In this document: one piece after another, positions 21,485 to 34,119 of the stretch | Numbering within the stretch: position 1 is the first letter of the stretch | Layout: each line of letters opens with the position of its first letter | Assembly: GCF_003286085.1 (NCBI RefSeq) | Contig: NW_020825294.1 | Span: 15,708,501-15,772,500 of the forward strand | DNA from: Drosophila persimilis | Lineage: Eukaryota > Arthropoda > Insecta > Diptera > Drosophilidae | Direction of reading: 5' to 3' | DNA: 64,000 bases | Position numbers and translations under genes: made by a program | Notes under the pieces: generated by a model | The model's input: only the letters and a program-made list of their open reading frames with translations | Told to the model about the DNA's origin: nothing | Database searches by the model: none

Positions 21485-21813
21485 TGGGCTCCCCGTAACT
21501 TTTACAAATCATTCCAGTGTGCCATGCTCTCCTTTCCTGGTACGACGGCTTTCGTCGCCCCGCCGGGGCTCCCATCGGGGCTCTTTTGGTCCCGGTGCGC
21601 TTACCTGCCGCGATTACGCTCTGCTTAGCAGTCACACCAGTATCCGATTCGCCCTTGGAGCCAACCGACTTGGAAGGACCTTATTGGAAGGAGATGCTAC
21701 AGTAAGTGTCTATAGTTGTGACGAGCCGACCCGACTTCCGTTTATCGCCCTGTAGCACCCGATGGCTGACCGCCTAAGATGCGCTAAGTGTTAATTTTAA
21801 ATTCTTTGAAAAA
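21485..21813. other. Noncoding stretch ahead of BEL element C
   Basis: GC-rich left half (cgccccgccggggctcccat near 21555) and AT-rich right half running into the BEL C start codon. It may hold the leader of BEL C, but no LTR or primer site could be delimited. Confidence 0.35.
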
Positions 21814-22752
21814 ATGTCCGACTCATTTAATGTTACTCATTCTAATTTAGAAGAGCTTGATGTGAACGAAATTAGCAGCGACCTAAGCAACAATTTTGAG
21901 GATTTGGCTATGGAAATCGAAGTTCGTATTCGCTCAGCACTCCGCAGGACTACCCAGAACATGCCGCATCACTCAACGATACGACTCGAGCTCAACGTTA
22001 CTGTCTCCGGAAATGTACGGTCACGATATCATATTCCTGACATTAAACTTTCCACTTTCCGTGGAGGTTATACTGAGTGAGCAGACTTCCACTCGATGTT
22101 TAGCACCGTAATAGATCAGGAGCCCGTTCTCTCAAAGATTGAGAAGTTCCAGCACCTGCGCTCGTGTTTGGATGGACCTGCCTTGGAGGCTGTTCGCTCT
22201 TTGGAAGCATCGGAGAGCAATTATGGTATTGCATTGGACAGTTTAAACAATCGTTTCAATAATAAACGTTTAATCTTTCAGGCACACGTCGCTGAGATTC
22301 TGAGGCATGAGAAGGTTGAAGATGGGTTAACTACAAAGCTACGTACTTTATCGGACAAGCTTAGGTCGATGGGTACCATGGAGGAAATAGCAGGATGCAT
22401 CATCGGTCACTCGGGAGCTGTCGCCCCCTAATGTCATATCAACATGGGACCATTTTCGGTTTTTTTGGAGAGGAGATGTCAAGCCATGGAGACCATGGAT
22501 CAAGCTATGTTGATTCAAACACATAGCAGTCAGGTTGGAAAACATAAACGAATCACTCATTCAAAACACAGTCATGTTGCTACAAATACAATCATATTGG
22601 AATGCGTATTCTTTGATAATAAAGGGCATTACATTTACAGCTGCACTCGCTTTGAAAACCTTTCGCCATCTTTGCGTCTTCGAGAGGCAAGGAAACTTAG
22701 AGTTTGCTTCAACTGTTTGAAGAAGGGACATCGGAATACCTTTTGCAATTAA
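21814..22752 (+). pseudogene. BEL element C gag
   Basis: Opens with ATG at 21814 (an acidic N-terminal region, then YHIPDIKLSTFRGGYTE, a DUF1759-type entry) and stops at 22080. It continues after a small break at 22096-22431 (FQHLRSCLDGPALEAVRSL). A cysteine knuckle region follows at 22600-22752 (CFNCLKKGHRNTFCN) after more indels. Gag coats the genomic RNA in intact relatives. This is an old, many-times broken copy. Confidence 0.75.
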
Positions 22753-24687
22753 GGCTCTTGTCGCACATGCGGTGAAAAACATCATATCCTTTTACATATC
22801 AACAATCAACAATAGTTATCACGGAACCTACGAACGCTTCAACGTCTCCTATTCAGACAGACTCATGCTTAGGCACCAATCTTCCAAGTTCTCTTGTCGC
22901 CGCTTCATCATCATGCTCGCCTCCTGCTCAGAATCTTAGCTCAGACGTAGTTCTTCTAGCCACGACAGTCATTATGATAAAGAGTCGATTTGGTGATCTT
23001 CATCCTTGCCGGGCTCTTCTATATCCATGCTCTCAGATTAGGCGCTTTGCTCAGAAGCTGAGAAACGAGCCAAAGAGTCGGTATCAGTTTCCGGTATCGG
23101 TGCTGATTTTGCATTTCACACAGAAGGTTCAGTGAATTTGGTCATTCGATCCAGGACTTCCGATTGCTTCACGAGTCTCTCAGCTCATTTGATGTATCCA
23201 AATGTGAAATGCCACGTATTTTCGTATTTTATGCGTTGGACAGATCAAATTGAAGAGCGGACTTCCTATAAAACAAAGAACACGTCTCGGCTGGGTTGTC
23301 ACAGGTGGCGGTCATCACTACCACAGCTCAGTGCTGCTAGTTGCCTCTAGGTCGACGGTCGAGTCAATTGCCTTTGAAGCCGAGTGACAACAGTCTTCTT
23401 GGAGATTCATATCAACAAGCCTATCACAGATTCCTCAATCTAGAGCGCAAGCTGGTTCGCAAACCAATTCTTAAGGCCCAATACGCCGCATTTATAGAGG
23501 AATACGTCGATTTGAAACACATGTCAAAGGTGTCGCACTTAAACAATGCAAATTTTTTCTTCCTATTCACTGCGTCTTAAGAGAAGACAAAACCACCACA
23601 AAACTCGGAGTAGTTGTCGACGGATCCGCTTGTACATCTACAGGATATTCCCTCAACAATATATTGATTCCAGGCCCAACAATTCAGCCGAAGTTAGTTA
23701 CGACTCTTTTTCGATTTCGTACCGTTCGCATAGCATTGACTGGTGACATTTGTAAAATGTATAGATGCGTCCGTGTCGCGCCCCAAGATAGTTTTCTGCA
23801 GTGCACACTTTGGCGTGACTCACCACTCGAGTAGCTTAGAACATTCAAGCTGGATACCTTGACCTATAGAACGAAACCAGCAGCATTTCTGGCCGTCCTT
23901 TCTAAGCACCAACTAGCGGCAGACGAGAGTTCTTCATATCCAATTGGCTCTGAAGTTGTGCTGCAGGACTTTTACGTGGATGATTTGCTAACGGAGGGAG
24001 ATACTACAAATGAGGTCCTGGAAATAATTTGCCAGGTGTCAGGACTCTTAACCAAAGGAAATTTCAAGATCAGGAAATGGTGTTCCAACGATACATCTGT
24101 ACTCGATCAAACCCCCAGTGAAGATAGGGAAACATTTGTTCAATTTACTGATGGCAGCGATGTAACAAATACGCTACGCTAGGTTTAGCATGGAATCCTA
24201 CTTCGGATGAGCGATTATTATCATTCTGTCCCATTCAAGTCCCTTCGAAACCAACTAAGCGAGTCGTATTGTCAACTATTGCACGATTTTATGATCCACT
24301 CGGACTTATAGGGCCAGTAATTACCAAAGCAAAAATTACAGCAGCTGTGGAAAGATGTGCTTCATTGGGATGAAAGGCTGCCAGTCTGCCTACGCATAAC
24401 TTGGATCAACTTTATTCAGCAGTTTGACTCTATGCAACAAATTTCTTTCCCGCGCCTATCGTTCCTTCGAAGCAGCAACCTTGAAATGCATGGATTTTGT
24501 GATGCCAGCATGAGTGCTTATGGAGCTTGCATCTACGGTGCTTCGCAAGGCGACAATGGAGTCAAGGCAAATCTTCTATCTTCCAGATTTCGTGTAGCGC
24601 CACTGAAGACTATCACAATACCCAAGTTGGAATTATGTGGTGCAGCGCTACTCGCTCAGCTTATGCATGAAGTGTCTTTGATGAACT
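22753..24687 (+). pseudogene. BEL element C protease, RT and RNase H remnants
   Basis: 22753-23340 shows no clear frame. From 23380 decayed pol is visible: LLGDSYQQAYHRFLNLERKL, an RT fingers region in broken frames (23580-23830), FYVDDLLTEGD near 23970, and RNase H (LEMHGFCDASMSAYGACIYG, IPKLELCGAALLAQL). It is cut off at 24687 by the LTR of element D and does not resume. Related to element E but not the same family. Confidence 0.78.
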
Positions 24688-24967
24688 TGTTAAGACCTTA
24701 AAAGAAAAGTCTAGACATTTGCGAGTTGAGTTGTAAATTCAAACTAAATTTTATTCTTAAAATCAGAGCCTTATATGTGATTTGACAATGAGGTAGGAGG
24801 TACAATTTGGTAGTCTATAATTATCGTTAGATCTACGCAGAGGATACACTTTACTGAGGGTGTCTATTTGAGTACATGCTTACATTAGTTTTATTTTAGG
24901 AGCGCATTTGTAACATTCTGCAAGGGGCCGAAAGTGGCGTTGTATTGACAATAATATGTTTTGAACG
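24688..24967 (-). repeat. 3' LTR of element D (left on the plus strand)
   Basis: The plus strand starts TGTTAAGACC and aligns closely with 37987-38421 over its first ~200 bp. It then lacks about 130 bp present in the other LTR (after gcatttgt) and rejoins at acattctgcaaggggccg. The right limit is uncertain because the gccgaaagtggcattg segment is duplicated just beyond it. Confidence 0.8.
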
Positions 24968-25079
24968 TTCTGCAAAGGGCCGAAAGTGGCATTGTTTTGT
25001 ATTTTGATTCTTGTGAACTTTTTTGTGTACTTTTTCTTTATAGCTATAATTACAAGTACAGATAATCATTTACAGTCAA

Positions 25080-25967
25080 TTACAGTGGGTGGGGAAGTGC
25101 TATCGTTTGCAGTCTTCGTGCTACTTTAATTCTTCTTATGGCATAGATTATTAATATTATCATTATTATGATTCCGATAATCAAGGCCGCATGTCCAGAT
25201 ACATGATGGAACTTAAGTCCTTTTAAGTCATGATGACCTTCTTTTAACAATTTTATTTCGTTTCTTAACTTATCCATTTCTTCTGTATAGTTAATGAATG
25301 GTACTGTTAATGGATTCCAAACAATTTTTGGTATTTTACTTATATTACTTATATAAAAGGATGAAATTGGCTCGTAGCTTTCTGTTTGAATACTGTGATG
25401 AGGTACTAGTATTTTATCATCGGTTCGCACAGTACAACCATGTATTATTGTTAAAATTCCTTGTTGCGGAAGATCAATTAGTTCTTGATTTGAGTTACTA
25501 CATTGAATTCTACCATTAGTGTTTACTGGAACTTTGAAGATCCAACTACCCTGTCTTTCTAATTCGACCCAAAATGACCTTGTCTCTGCTATCTTCCTAT
25601 AAACGCAATTTGAATTACCCTTTGGTTTGAAAGGAGCTATCTCACAAGCATTATTATTGGCATTGCTCCAAGGCCAATTACCTTCGCATACTCTTCTATT
25701 CGTTTGCCATTTTTGGCATTTGTTCAAGGTAGCTTCAGTCATCGAATGATAGGAATCAATTTCGAAATTATATACTAAATACCTGGAGCTCAAATCTACC
25801 TTGACTAATTCTTGTTCATGCTCAACCGGCATTGGAATTATCCTAAACAAATGGGATGCGTGTCTACCAAACAGGGGAATCTTCACGTTCAGAATTAATT
25901 TGTTATCAACAAAAATTCCTTTCGCTGTTAATAGGCTGTAAATTTCCTTCAATAAATATTTGCACAC
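25080..25967 (-). pseudogene. env-like membrane protein of roo-like element D, partial
   Basis: 295 codons on the minus strand, open to a normal stop. The C-terminal region has a hydrophobic membrane segment (HAALIIGIIIMIILIIYAI, about residues 257-275) followed by a short basic tail (RRIKVARR), the layout of a type I membrane anchor. Upstream are several Cys residues (CEGNWPW, CEIAPF, CVYRKI) and a heptad-like stretch before the membrane segment. The N-terminal portion is missing because a foldback element occupies 25952-26371. roo elements are known to carry env. Incomplete. Confidence 0.65.
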
Positions 25968-26371
25968 TGAAAAAATGTTAAACTTTGAGTGCTTATATCT
26001 TCTAAACTAAAACTATCTTGAAAATTCGATTGGAAAATTCGCTATTAGATGCGTACATTAAATTTATCTAAAGCACTCATACAATTTTTTTTTACTATTT
26101 CCGCCCCACTGTGCCGCGCCAAAGACATCAGCGACCACGCTGCCCTACGGTTTCGGCAAGCAGACGATTCATATTTTGTTTTTGTATTCTTTCTCTCGAG
26201 ACACACCGACTCGACGCTGACCGAGGCATTGACGAAGCCGAGTAGCATTTCGGAGGCGAAGCTAGCGTAAAAGAGAATTGAAGTAATAGCCCCGCGCGCC
26301 CGTACCATGAAGCGTCAAACGAAAATGGAAAAAGAATTTGTTCCTCATGCAACATCTTGGTATTGTATAGT
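25952..26371 (+). mobile_element. Foldback element, middle and one arm
   Basis: Matches 58785-59210 of the complete copy: the shared middle (tttgcacactgaaaaaatgt, cactcatacaatttttt) plus the right arm, ending tattgtatagt at 26371. The left arm is absent. It lies between integrase and env of element D. Confidence 0.8.
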
Positions 26372-27556
26372 CTTTGATTCCAGCTAATGGACAAATTTTA
26401 GTTATATGTCGTTTTATCAACCCGTCTTGATGTTTTATAGTTACTACTCTGACTCTATCGTCCCTACCTTTATGTATTTCTTCTATTTTTCCCAAGGGCC
26501 ATCTAGCTGGGTGACAGGTTAATATTGTTTTAATATTCTGCATTCCTATTTTCCATTTATTTCTTTGTTGCAGTGTGTGCAAATAATCTTCTTTCCATTT
26601 AATCCAAAATTCTCTTTTCATTTTCTGAATTAATCTCCATCTATCCAGATTCCCGATTTTTTCCTCTGAAATTGTCTCAATCGGGCCAAATATTGGCCTT
26701 CCAATTATAAAATGACCTGGTGTTAATACATCCAGATCGTCAATATCATTTGTAGCTGTATACAAAGGGCGTGAATTTAGTACCGCTTCAATTTGACATA
26801 ATAGAGTTGCCATTTCCTCATAGGTTAAATTATTGTCCCCAATTACCCTTTTAAGTGGTATTTCACTGATTTTACCCCAGCTTCCCAAATACCTCCGAAG
26901 TGAGGTCCTGCCGGGGGAATAAAATGCCACTCGATCTGTTCTCTTTCTAATATTGGAACCACTTTTATGTTGTCTTTGAGGGCTTTTCGGTATTCCTCAT
27001 CTAATTTGCGCGAAGCTCCCACAAAGTTGGTTCCATTATCGGAAAAAATTTTTGCACATTTTCGTCTTCTTGAAAAAAATCTTGTAAGTGCAGCTAGAAA
27101 TGCATCTGAAGTAAGATCGCTGACTACTTCCAAGTGAATAGCTTTTGTCGCCATGCATACGAATACGGCAATATATCCCTTATTGGATTTCTGCCCCCGG
27201 TTTTTAGAGCATCGGATATGGTAAGGCCCGGCGAAGTCTACACCTTTATTTGTAAACGGGTGCGACATTGTAGCTCTGTGTTTCGGCAGATTTCCCATAA
27301 TTTGTTCTGCAGTATTCTGTCGATACCTAGCACAGGTGACACACTCTTTAAGTTTTTTCTTTAAGCAATTTCTTAGCCCAAATATCCAAAACTTTCGCTG
27401 GATATAGTTTCGCATCAGATTAATTCCACCGTCCAAAGTTTCTTTATGTGCATTCTTGATAATTAAAGACGTCAAGTGACACTTATCTAAAATCAAGGGA
27501 TGTTTAACCTCAAATTCCGCGTTGGAGTTTGGCAATCTACCTCCAACCCGTAACAA
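26372..27556 (-). pseudogene. Element D integrase
   Basis: Frame 27556-26843 has the zinc-binding region (HKETLDGGINLMRNYI, CVTCARYRQ) and the catalytic core with VDFAGPY, FSDNGTNFVG and HFGGIWEAGVKS. A frameshift near 26900 leads into 26930-26372, with SRPLYTATNDIDDLDVLTPG and the C-terminal chromodomain-like stretch WPLGKIEEIHKGRDDRVRVV. The C-terminus is fused to foldback sequence. Catalytic D, D and E are present. Confidence 0.85.
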
Positions 27557-27692
27557 TCCGTCTTTATCTAAGAACGGATTTAAGCTTAATAGTTTATTTT
27601 TTGTTTCTATTTACTTTTTATTAATTAGGCTAGCTATTTCGGAACCGAATTGGATAGCTTGTTGTTGTTTTACTATTAATACTTTGGCGCTC

Positions 27693-28202
27693 TTAATCTC
27701 CTTCACTGTCAAAAATGAAGGAAATTCTTTTTTTTTTGGTTTTGATTTGAGTAAACCTCAATACATATACTCTTTCTAGTTTATGCATACACGAATATTT
27801 TTGTAATAATTCACAAAAAATGTTATTTTTTGCTATTACCATTGTTGTGCCAACAACTAATTTTTCTTCAATTTCCTCTTTTGGCCAATGTTCCTTAGAT
27901 TTCGCCAACCATTGAGGCCCTTTCCACCAAATCTTAAAATCTATTAGCTTATCTGAACTAATACCCCTTGATGCTACATCTGCTGGATTGTCTTCAGTTC
28001 TAACGTGTCCCCATTTAATTTCCTTAATCTTTCTTACTTCGTCAGTTCGACGCCTGATAAACTTGTCTTTATTGTCTCCATTCTTTATCCAGGCTAGAGT
28101 AATAGTAGAATCACTCCAGGCATAACACTCTACATTACTTCCAACCGCTACTTTCACCCGTTGAATTAATTTTGCCAGAAGATGTGCTGCACAAAGTTCT
28201 AA
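27693..28202 (-). pseudogene. Element D RNase H, C-terminal half
   Basis: Minus-strand reading includes YAWSDSTITLAWIKNG and HVRTEDNPADVASRG, conserved RNase H and linker segments of BEL elements. Upstream, at 28200, the codons continue the RNase H core interrupted by the DINE-1 at 28203-29303. Downstream the frame degenerates near 27720, before integrase. Confidence 0.82.
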
Positions 28203-29303
28203 TTATACCCGATACTCAAAATGAGTATTGGGGTATATTAGATTTGTGGTAAAAGTGGATGTGTGTAACGTCCAGAAGGAATCGTTTCCGACCCCATAAA
28301 GTATATATATTCTTGATCAGCATCAATAGCCGAGTCGATTGAGCCATGTCTGTCTGTCCGTCCGTCCGTCTGTCCGTCCCCTTCAGCGCCTAGTGCTCAA
28401 AGACTATAAGAGCTAGAGCAACGATGTTTTGGATCCAGACTTCTGTGATATGTCACTGCTACAAAAATATTTCAAAACTTTGCCCCGCCCACTTCCGCCC
28501 CCACAAAGGGCGAAAATCTGTGGCATCCACAGTTTCGACGATACGAGAAAACTAAAAACGCAGAATCGTAGAAGATGACGTATACGTAGAAGATGACTAT
28601 ATCTTACAGAGTGCAAAATCTGAACCAGATCGTATAATTATTATAGCCAGAATCACGAAAACAATTTCACTCTTTCTGGCTCTGCCTCACTCTAACACAC
28701 AGGTTTCATGGTCGGTTTTGCCAATTGGAAAATATGAGTTCAAGGATCTCAGAACCCATAAGAGCTAGAGCAACCAAATTTGGTATCCACACTCCTGTGA
28801 TATCGGACCTTGACCGTTTTGTGTCAAAATTTCGCCGCACCCCCTTCCGCCCCCGCAAAGGACGAAAATCTGGGGCATCCACAAATCTCAGAGACTATTA
28901 AGGCTAGAGAAACCAAATTTAGTATCCGCACTTCTGTTAGATCTCACTATAAAACGTATATCTCAGAATTTCGCCCCACCCCCTTCCGCCACCCCAAAGG
29001 AAGAGAATCTGTTGCATCCACAATATTGCAGATTCGAGAAAACTAAAAACGCAGAATCATAGGGAATGACCATATCTATCAGATTGCTGAGATCAGATCA
29101 GATCATTTTTATAGCCAAAAGGAACAAATCAATTTGCACTGGCTACGCAGCGCCCGACGTCACGCACAGACTGATTTTCTGTCTCTCTCGCACGCACTCT
29201 TTGTCGTGTCGTTTTTTATTAGCGGCGTCTGCCGGAGGAGAGCCATACTGACTTAGTATCGGGTATAACTGTAGAGCTGCGGTGTCCGCAGCAACTCACA
29301 ACG
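28203..29303 (+). mobile_element. DINE-1/INE-1-type helentron, near full length (1.1 kb)
   Basis: Starts ttatacccgatactcaaaat, a palindrome with gagtattggggtat, then the conserved INE-1 block (cgaccccataaagtatatat, attcttgatcagcatcaata, agccgagtcgattgagccat) and a gtctgtccgtccgtccg microsatellite. A 3' hairpin at 29275-29290 is followed by ccccctcg. It splits the RNase H coding sequence of element D with no target duplication: the host reads gttctaa on one side and ttttggaat on the other, a T-rich junction as known for helentrons. Non-autonomous, with no ORF of its own. Confidence 0.88.
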
Positions 29304-30308
29304 TTCCCCCTCGTTTTGGAATAGTTTTCCGATTCTTCTTTGGATTAACTTTCCTTTTGCTGGCTATTATAATTGTAGAACTATCTACCTTGGCATACAC
29401 TACGACAGCATAAGCCTTTTCGGATGCATCGGCAAACCCATGAATTTGCATCGACTTATTGTGCGGAGAATTTAGCCATCTCGGTATCCGAATGCTCTCT
29501 AACTCTGTTAAACTATTTTTAAACGAATTCCATTCCCGAGTATCCTGTTCTGATAATTCTTCATCCCAATTTTTGTCTGCTAGCCAAAGTTTATGAATAA
29601 ACAAATTTCCGACAAGTGTCACTGGAGATTTGTTATTTTTCTTAATTGGTTCATAGTGGAAATTGAACCTAAACTCGTCTTTAACCGGTTCCCATTGGAG
29701 TTCTAATGTTTTGACGGATTCATACTCCTCAATGGTTAATACTTTATTATCTTGGTCATCTCTAATGCCTTCTATAATTTCTGGGATATTTGTTATCCAC
29801 TTTCTTAAGTTAAACCCAACCTTATTAAACTCCCGGGTAACTTCCTTTACATGCTTTTTAGCATCCAGTATCGTGTCGGCACCTGTCATCAGGTCGTCCA
29901 TATAAAAATCATTCTCTATGATTTCCCTAATTGCTTGATTTTTGCAATTATCTGCTATTGCAACAAGCACCCTGGTTGCTAAGTAGGGTGCTGAAGCTGT
30001 ACCGTACGTAACGGTTGTAAGTTTATAATCTTTTAACTTTTCGTTTGGATTATCTCTCCAAATTATATGCAAATATTGTTGATCGTCTTTATCAACATTA
30101 ATTTGCCGGTACATTTTTTCACTGTCCGCAGATATTACAAATGGCCATTTACGCCATTTCACCATAATATCGAAGATATCTTTTTGGACCCTTGGTCCAA
30201 CCCACATGATATCATTTAAACTTTTATTGTTTGTGGTTTTTGCTGAAGCATCGAAAACCACCCTCAGCTTTGTCGTTAGACTGGAATCTCTTATGACTCC
30301 TTGATGGG
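29304..30308 (-). pseudogene. Element D reverse transcriptase and start of RNase H
   Basis: Open for 321 codons: VVFDASAKTTNNKSLND, SADSEKMYRQI, LTTVTYGTASAPYLATR, the catalytic DFYMDDLMTGAD (YMDD near 29900) and RNase H start HGFADASEKAYAVVVYA. The RNase H frame stops at the DINE-1 junction after Ile-Pro-Lys. The RT N-terminal lead is cut at 30308 by the LTR of element E. All RT catalytic Asp residues are present. Confidence 0.85.
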
Positions 30309-30679
30309 TGTGGAGATAATGTTTTTTATCCCCAATCGGCCGACTAATTATTCCAATTAAATAAAACTCGGCGCAGAAATAAAATTACGATATGTTCTTT
30401 AATGCGTGACATCCAAATTGCAAGTGTGGCTTGCCTGCCCTTTACATTGCCGCTCCGATCGCTGAGCGCAGCTTCGCTCGGCTGACGTCGGTAGGCAGAC
30501 GCAAAGCGGAGATAGCGAAGAGCGAGTTGGCAGAGAGCGTTTAGCAGGGAAAGCACGCGCAAAGCTTTAACAAACAAATGAGTGACATAGACATAAGTAA
30601 CAAACAAAATAAGCGGCTGAGGGCCAAGAATTAGGTGCTATTTGGTAAGCAGCTAGTCGGCTGGGTTCTGCTCCGAACA
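30309..30679 (-). repeat. 3' LTR of element E
   Basis: TGTGGAGATAATG to GCTCCGAACA; near-identical to 34120-34491, which suggests fairly recent insertion compared with the decay of its pol. Confidence 0.88.
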
Positions 30680-30682
30680 TTC

Positions 30683-31590
30683 ACCCCCCGTTGGAAGGCA
30701 AAGGCTTTCAACAGATCCATCCTGAAGGGGCAGAACCGCTATTTTTCCAACGGCCCTCTTGAAAAGGCCTCTTTGAGTGCGGATGACGGCTACTCTGATG
30801 GTTCCATCTTTTCCTGGGATGGCGCTCTCAATGCGGCCAAGCGGCCACCTTAATGGTGGCAGCGTTTTCTCCTTGATCATGACGAGCGCTCCTAGCTTGA
30901 TGTTTGGAGACGATGACCGCCACTTGCTCCGCTCCTGAAGAATCGAAAGATACGCCGTGCTGCATTTTCTCCAAAACGCCTGCTTCATTTGACAGCCGCT
31001 GCCATCGACTAAGTAGGTTGACCCGGAGATACGTCACATCTGGCTCGTCGAATGCAGCTTTCGGGGCTCCATTGAGAAAGTGGTTTGGCGTGAGCACATC
31101 TAGATCATCGGGACTTTCTGTAATTGCATAAAGCGGACGGGAATTTAACAAAGCAGAGATTTCACAAGCCAAGGTCTGAATTTCATCAAGAGTAAAAATG
31201 TAGGTCCCGACGATGCGATGAAAATGATATTTAGCTGCTTTAACAGCTGCCTCCCACAAACCCCCAAAATGAGGTGAGCGAGGGGGGGATGAATTTTCAA
31301 TCGATTCCACTAGAAACGCAGAGATGTGACACAGCCGACGTATGAGGATCGCTCAGGAACATTTGCCGAAGCTCCAAAAGCTAATTTTTTGCTTCTACAA
31401 AATTTGTAGCGTTGTCTGTCCAGATGATTCGAGGTTTGGGACGTAGACTTATAAAACGACTTAATGCTGCCAGAAAGGATTCTGTAGATAGATCCCGAAC
31501 GACTTCCAAATGAGTTGCTTTGGTGCTAAAGCATACGAAGAAGCCTGCTTCTGACTTCCGACTTGTGATAAAAGGGTCCGCAAAAATCAA
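30683..31590 (-). pseudogene. Element E integrase, 3' part
   Basis: 31590-31381 carries the start of the integrase core (STKATHLEVVRDLSTESFLA, IIWTDNATNFV). After a break, 31310-30828 carries the rest (SPHFGGLWEAAVKAAKYHF, SRPLYAITESPDDLDVLTPN). The C-terminal segment (WPLGRIESAIPGKDGTIRVA) is in frame 30988-30653, which runs to the LTR. Frameshifts lie near 31320 and 30890. Confidence 0.82.
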
Positions 31591-33193
31591 CGCCCGTTGT
31601 GTGGAATGATGGATTAGTCCTTACGCGATCCGCAGGCAAGTTTCCCATGATATGTTCCTTCAGCACAGGCTTCAAACGAAAGCATCTAACACATTTGCGA
31701 ATGATTCCCGCAACATATTTGCGTCCACCAATAGGCCAGAATTTTTGCCGAAGCAGTCCGAGCAATCCTTGAGCTCCTGCGTGGAGAAACCTTTCGTGAA
31801 AGAAGATAATAATAGAGACAGTGACAGGATGTCCCTTAGGAAGCAGGATCGGGTGCTTCGCGTCGTAGTCCAATTCGGCATTTTGGAGGCGGCCTCCAAC
31901 CCGCAGCAATCCAAAGCTATCCAGAAATGGATTCAGTGAGACCATCGTGCTTTTTGGCGGTAGGGCCTGTTTGCTGGCGAGGGCCCTTATCTCTTCCGAA
32001 AATTGTTGCTGCTGTATTGCCCTTATGAGCAAATGCGTACCATTTTTGATGTCGATTACGGTAAGTTGACCCTTCGACCGCGCTATGCCTTTGTCCTTGA
32101 GAATGTAGAATCGATATATGTAAGCAAAGACGCGCTGCATGGATCCGAATGAGTTTTGAAATTTGCAATCGTACGATACATCCCTTTCGTTTGAAACAGC
32201 CAATGCTGCATGACGACGTTCTGGTACATCGGTCGGCAATTGCAAGCCTGCAGGCCACTCTGAGCTCTCAAGACGCAAGAATGGTGGTCCAGAGATCCAA
32301 AGGCTGCTATCCATTAGTTCAGCGGGCGTGGATCCACGTGATATGATGTCGACAGGATTCAACTTTGTGGGCACGTGATGCCAAGTCATTCCAGCGGTGA
32401 GCTCCTGAATCCGCTGAACTCGATTAGAAACAAATATATTAAAATTCAATGGTGATTCTCGAGTCCGACCAGCAATGTATTTGGCATGGAGCTGATAATC
32501 CCTTAACTATGGTGGACACTAGTTCGGCTAATACGAGGGCAGCGGATAGCTCAAGCTTGGGGATAGTCATACTTTTCAAGGGCGCAACTCTGGATTTAGA
32601 GCATAAGAGATGACTTTGCACAATGCCAAGAGCTTCCGAACGCATGTATACACAGGCGCCATATGCTGCTTGGCTCGCATCACAAAACGCGTGCATTTCT
32701 AATCTGGCTTGCTGCCGAAGCACGTAACGTGGAAACTTAAAGTTTTCAACCATCGACAACTGCGAAGTCAGCTCAATCCAAATCGTATGTAGATCCTGGG
32801 GCAGGCTTTCGTACCAATTCAACGTTAGGCTTTCGTTCCATAGCGACTGCATAAATATTTTAGCTTTAGTATGGGAAACCATCCTTGCGAAAGTAGCTCC
32901 TTTACCTGCTGACGAATCATGATGACAGAATCAATGCTGTCCCCTCCAGATATGAGATCATCGACATAGAAATCTCTTCGAACAACATCAGTGCCAAGCG
33001 GAAAACGCAACTCTTCATCATTTGCCAATTGATGCATAGCACGAATTGCTAAGAAAGCGGCATGTTTGGTTCCGTAAGTAACAGTCTCCAACTTGAACAC
33101 CTGAATCCCCTCCTTCGGGTCATAGGATGCACTGCACGTGCGTTTCGGGATGGGAAATGCGTACACAGCGGTACATTTTGCAGATATCGCCAC
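31526..33193 (-). pseudogene. Element E RT end, RNase H and integrase zinc finger
   Basis: 33193-32825 holds RT with DFYVDDLISGGDS (YVDD near 32960). 32882-32439 holds RNase H (LEMHAFCDASQAAYGACVYM, IPKLELSAALVLAEL). 32449-31526 holds the linker (HHVPTKLNPVDIISRG) and integrase HHCC region ending CVRCFRLKPVLKEHIMGNLP. Each join needs a change of frame. Confidence 0.82.
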
Positions 33194-34060
33194 TCAAGGC
33201 GACTTTAAAAAAGCGGAAACGAAGCAGAGTTATCAGAATTTTAGGTTGGATGGTGGGTCCAGCTATTAGCGCATCATTCAGTGATACTCCAGACGCTGTT
33301 TTGGCAGATCCAACGAACACTACGCGTAATTTGGTGGTTGTACTATCCTGCTTGTGGACGCAATGGTGAGGCAAGAAGTACTGCGGGAGGTCTGACTGCC
33401 GCGAAGCTGGCGACATGTGTCCTAAATCACGATACTCCTGGAGAAACTCCATTTAGCCTTAAGCTGTGCGTTTTTTGCTAGCTTCCTCTCCAAATTGAGA
33501 AATCTACGTAGCGCCTGCTGATACGATACTCCTAATTCCTCTAGACTGAATTTGGTTGGCAAAAGCACGGAGTAAGCTCCGGAATCTAGGCGAATGCAGT
33601 TTGTGACGAAATGCTGTTCGCAATGAACATCTTCGAACATCTTCCGAAATTGATGAGGGCGAATAATCTCCATCGACTTCCCAAAACCGCCTTACAATAT
33701 CGCACAAATTAGTCTCGCAAGCGGAGATGACAGGGGGATCTTCAACGGCTGCTAGCGCCGCACGGGCTTTCTCAGAGTTTTTAATACTTCCTAACACTAT
33801 CCAGCCAAGTTTCGTCTTCTGCAATGTTGGCAATTGGTCTGACAGTGGAATCTGTCCAACGCACATTAATTCGAAGAACAAACCAGCACCTATCAACAGA
33901 TCGACACGCTTGGGCTTGGCGAAATTAGGATCAGCTAGTTTTAGATTATCTGGCATTGGCCAATCCTTTGCGTCTAGGCCGAAGTTAGGCTGCATTCCTG
34001 TGATTGAGGCAGTGATAATTGCAGAGAGGAAACCGTGATAGCTTTCGTCTTGAGATTGCA
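33120..34060 (-). pseudogene. Element E protease end and RT start
   Basis: Minus-strand reading from about 34060 gives the protease C-terminal region (LKLADPNFAKPKRVDLLIGA) without its active-site motif. RT begins in 33673-33422 and 33452-33120 (FLQEYRDLGHMSPASRQS, then RVVFVGSAKTASG, where relatives have Asp instead of the second-last Val). Broken frames. Confidence 0.78.
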
Positions 34061-34097
34061 GGACGATGTCTACAGCCTTGCTGGATGGTAGAATTGA

Positions 34098-34112
34098 CTC
34101 TCCAGGTCACCA
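34098..34112 (-). promoter_or_regulatory. Candidate primer-binding site of element E
   Basis: The sense strand reads TGGTGACCTGGAGAG, seven bases inside the 5' LTR. It begins TGG, complementary to a tRNA CCA end. The tRNA was not identified. Confidence 0.4.
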
Positions 34113-34119
34113 AGTTTTA

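Noticed and set aside
28203..29303. SINE or LTR identity for the DINE-1 copies
   Set aside because: The INE-1 core block, terminal palindrome, 3' hairpin and lack of target duplication fit a helentron; there is no tRNA-like head or poly-A tail.
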